A DNA stretch of 64,000 nucleotides from Pseudorasbora parva. Lineage: Eukaryota > Chordata > Actinopteri > Cypriniformes > Gobionidae. Made by a program: the position numbers and the translations under genes. Positions 62,421 through 64,000 of this stretch are shown piece by piece. Where the stretch lies: positions 49,263,353 through 49,327,352 of the forward strand of contig NC_090177.1 in NCBI RefSeq assembly GCF_024679245.1, given 5' to 3'. Numbering within the stretch: the first letter of the stretch is position 1; each line of letters begins with the position of its first letter. Under the pieces are notes generated by a model that was not told the origin of the DNA, did not search any database, and saw only the letters and a list, made by a program, of their open reading frames with translations.

Positions 62421-64000
62421 TGTTCCAAAGGGCATTTTGACATATCTTTCATAGCCAACTCTATTTTGTCATTACAATAAATAGCTGACTCTTTAAAGTC
62501 AACAATTATTAATCCAGTAAGAGATCTTACACGGCTCAATGCAACATATGATTGCCCTGCTGTAAAGATTTTCTTAAGTGAAACAGCAGCTTTATCTACT
62601 GTGAGTCCTTGCACTTTGTGAACTGTCCATGCCCATGCCAATCTGAGAGGAAACTGACGCCTTATACCACCGTCATTTGAGACTTGGTCTTCTTGCACTT
62701 CAATTACTGTTGAGTTTTGAGAAAATCTCTGCCGTTTTTTAGATCTCTGATTTTTGCCCACATTTGGATTATCAAACTCCACATGAATAGCTGATGGGAA
62801 ATCATCTTCACTGTTTTGACTTTCAGTTATGTGGACAACTGTACCAAAAGCTCCATTGACAAGACCGTCAGCAACATCAATATATATTTTTTAACATAAC
62901 CTTTGCTCCAATACCCAAGGAAACACGTTTAGACAAAGATGAGTTGAAAACTTTTGTATGAAATCCAACTTTACGTTCCATTCGTCAAGTTTTTGAATTT
63001 TTGACATAATCTTGAGCATTTATAGTGATTGCCTCTGGGCAACATTCATGTAATCTTTCAATGTTGTATTTATCACCTTCTAAATTTATTGCAAATATGT
63101 GAAGATCATTACAGTTCTCCCCTGTTTCACATTTTTTCAGCATAACAATATCAGGACTGGTAAGACATTCATTTTTCTTACGTACTCTTAGACGATTTAA
63201 CATTTCAGCAAAGCTTGAATCTTGTTGTCGCACAACTTTAGTTAATTCAGCAAGTTCAAAGTTATTTTCCCACAGGTTTACTCCTTTTGTATCAGCATAG
63301 AGAGCAGTTCCTTTCACGGGAGGAAGTTGGTAAAAATCACCAACACAAAGAATATTCACCTTTCCAAAGAGAGAGTAGTCACCAGTTTGTTTTATTTGTC
63401 GCAGCCTTCCATGAATGTATGAGAAAAGGCGATGGTCAACCATAGACACTTCATCAATAATCAAAATTTGCAAAGTACCCAATTTTGTGCGTAATTAATT
63501 TATTTTGTCATCACCAATAGGCTGATATGGCAGTTTGACATTTGCACCAATTAAAAATGTATTATGAATAGTTGACGCGCCGATTTGAAAGGCCGCCACT
63601 CCCGTTGAAGCAGTCAAAAGTACAGTAATGTCATCAGGATTCTCACACAGCTGAGATAACAGTCTAGTAGACTCATACTGTATTGCCCTAATTAGATGAC
63701 TTTTTCCTGTGCCTGCTCCACCAGTGTGAAATAATCTGAATGGTTCAGGGTTTTGTCCAAGTATTTTCTGTAGACACCACTTTCGCACCTTATAGAACAC
63801 AGCTGATTATTCCTCATTTAATGACATGCATTGTAGTGTTATTTGCCTCAATGGTACACACTGTTTGAGGGTTTCCTGTAAGATCTAGAATAAGTTCTCG
63901 ACTGTCATCTTCATCTGGCAACACTTGATCCTTCATCAGTTCTATGCATTCGTCACGCTGTTTTTCTGTTTCAGGACATATCTGGGCCCGGGCATTTTCT
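62120..64000 (-). pseudogene. PIF1-type helicase domain of the Helentron
   Basis: Minus-strand pieces in order. 63800-63495 has the Walker A motif GGAGTGKSHL and ASTGVAAFQIGASTIH. 63482-62985 has Walker B IIDEVSMVDH and GDFYQLPPV. 62782 onward has LAWAWTVHKVQGLTVDKAAV and YVALSRVR (motifs V-VI). The helicase would unwind DNA during rolling-circle-type transposition. A single in-frame TAA at about 63491 separates the first two pieces, and frameshifts lie near 62985 and 62890. A further piece (64000-63815) precedes motif I. Large length and motif spacing match Helitron/Helentron helicases and not host PIF1. Confidence 0.8.

Larger units (their letters stand above)
61770..64000 (-). mobile_element. 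Helentron (Helitron-related) 3' part, runs off the window
   Basis: A minus-strand PIF1-type helicase directly followed by an apurinic-like endonuclease is the arrangement of fish Helentrons. The Rep (HUH) domain would lie beyond 64000. No terminal hairpin or insertion-site signature was identified. Confidence 0.75.

Overview
The window looks like a piece of a ray-finned fish chromosome, most likely a cyprinid (zebrafish/carp group). This is inferred from the repeat families: L2- and I-type LINEs with characteristic 3' ends, a Tc1 element with ~215-bp terminal repeats, PIF/Harbinger MITEs flanked by TTA, TTAA-flanked Kolobok/piggyBac-like elements, many hAT elements, short gypsy-type solo LTRs (TGTCA...TGACA), a Helentron and a retrovirus-like element. 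There is no bacterial gene organisation and I see no intact multi-exon host gene. Almost everything recognisable is mobile DNA, much of it nested, plus micro- and minisatellites.

Layout. 0-3 kb: a foldback-like inverted repeat whose arms are 29-bp tandem arrays. 3-13 kb: a 222-bp-arm hairpin, Harbinger MITEs, a hAT 5' remnant with a BED finger, and a Mutator-like MITE with a 9-bp target duplication. 13.3-18.5 kb (minus strand): a multi-exon Ginger1-like transposase gene: integrase core, GPY/F module, proline-rich linker expanded by a 45-bp minisatellite, Ulp1-type cysteine protease, and a C-terminal PHD finger. It is broken by an L2 LINE inserted next to the protease catalytic Cys and by an LTR inserted in the integrase. 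18.5-25 kb: two LTRs joined tail-to-tail; one arm carries an I-type LINE and the other a hAT that itself carries a Tc1 element. 25-31.4 kb: a solo LTR, a long-TIR MITE, and an RPA-like single-strand DNA-binding gene with a zinc ribbon.

31.6-38.1 kb: a hAT transposase pseudogene with a TTF-type finger, a 27-bp coding minisatellite near the N-terminus, and two clean insertions (a TTAA element carrying a P2X7-like exon pair, and a second copy of the 9-bp-TSD MITE). 38.3-40.9 kb: LTR containing a hAT containing a TTAA element. 43.5 kb: a truncated 5S rDNA dimer. 44.8-45.9 kb: a 16-bp minisatellite. 48.2-50 kb: an L2 fragment cut by a hAT. 50.4-58.1 kb: a young, env-poor endogenous retrovirus-like element on the minus strand. 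59.3-61.2 kb: a solo LTR split by a Harbinger MITE. 61.8-64 kb: the C-terminal part of a Helentron (PIF1 helicase plus endonuclease), running off the window edge.

The modules do not form one pathway. They are a stratigraphy of insertions whose order can be read from target duplications. The most unusual content is the Ginger1-like INT-GPY/F-Ulp1-PHD gene and the tail-to-tail LTR structure next to it. Exon boundaries and family names are read by eye; no database search was possible.
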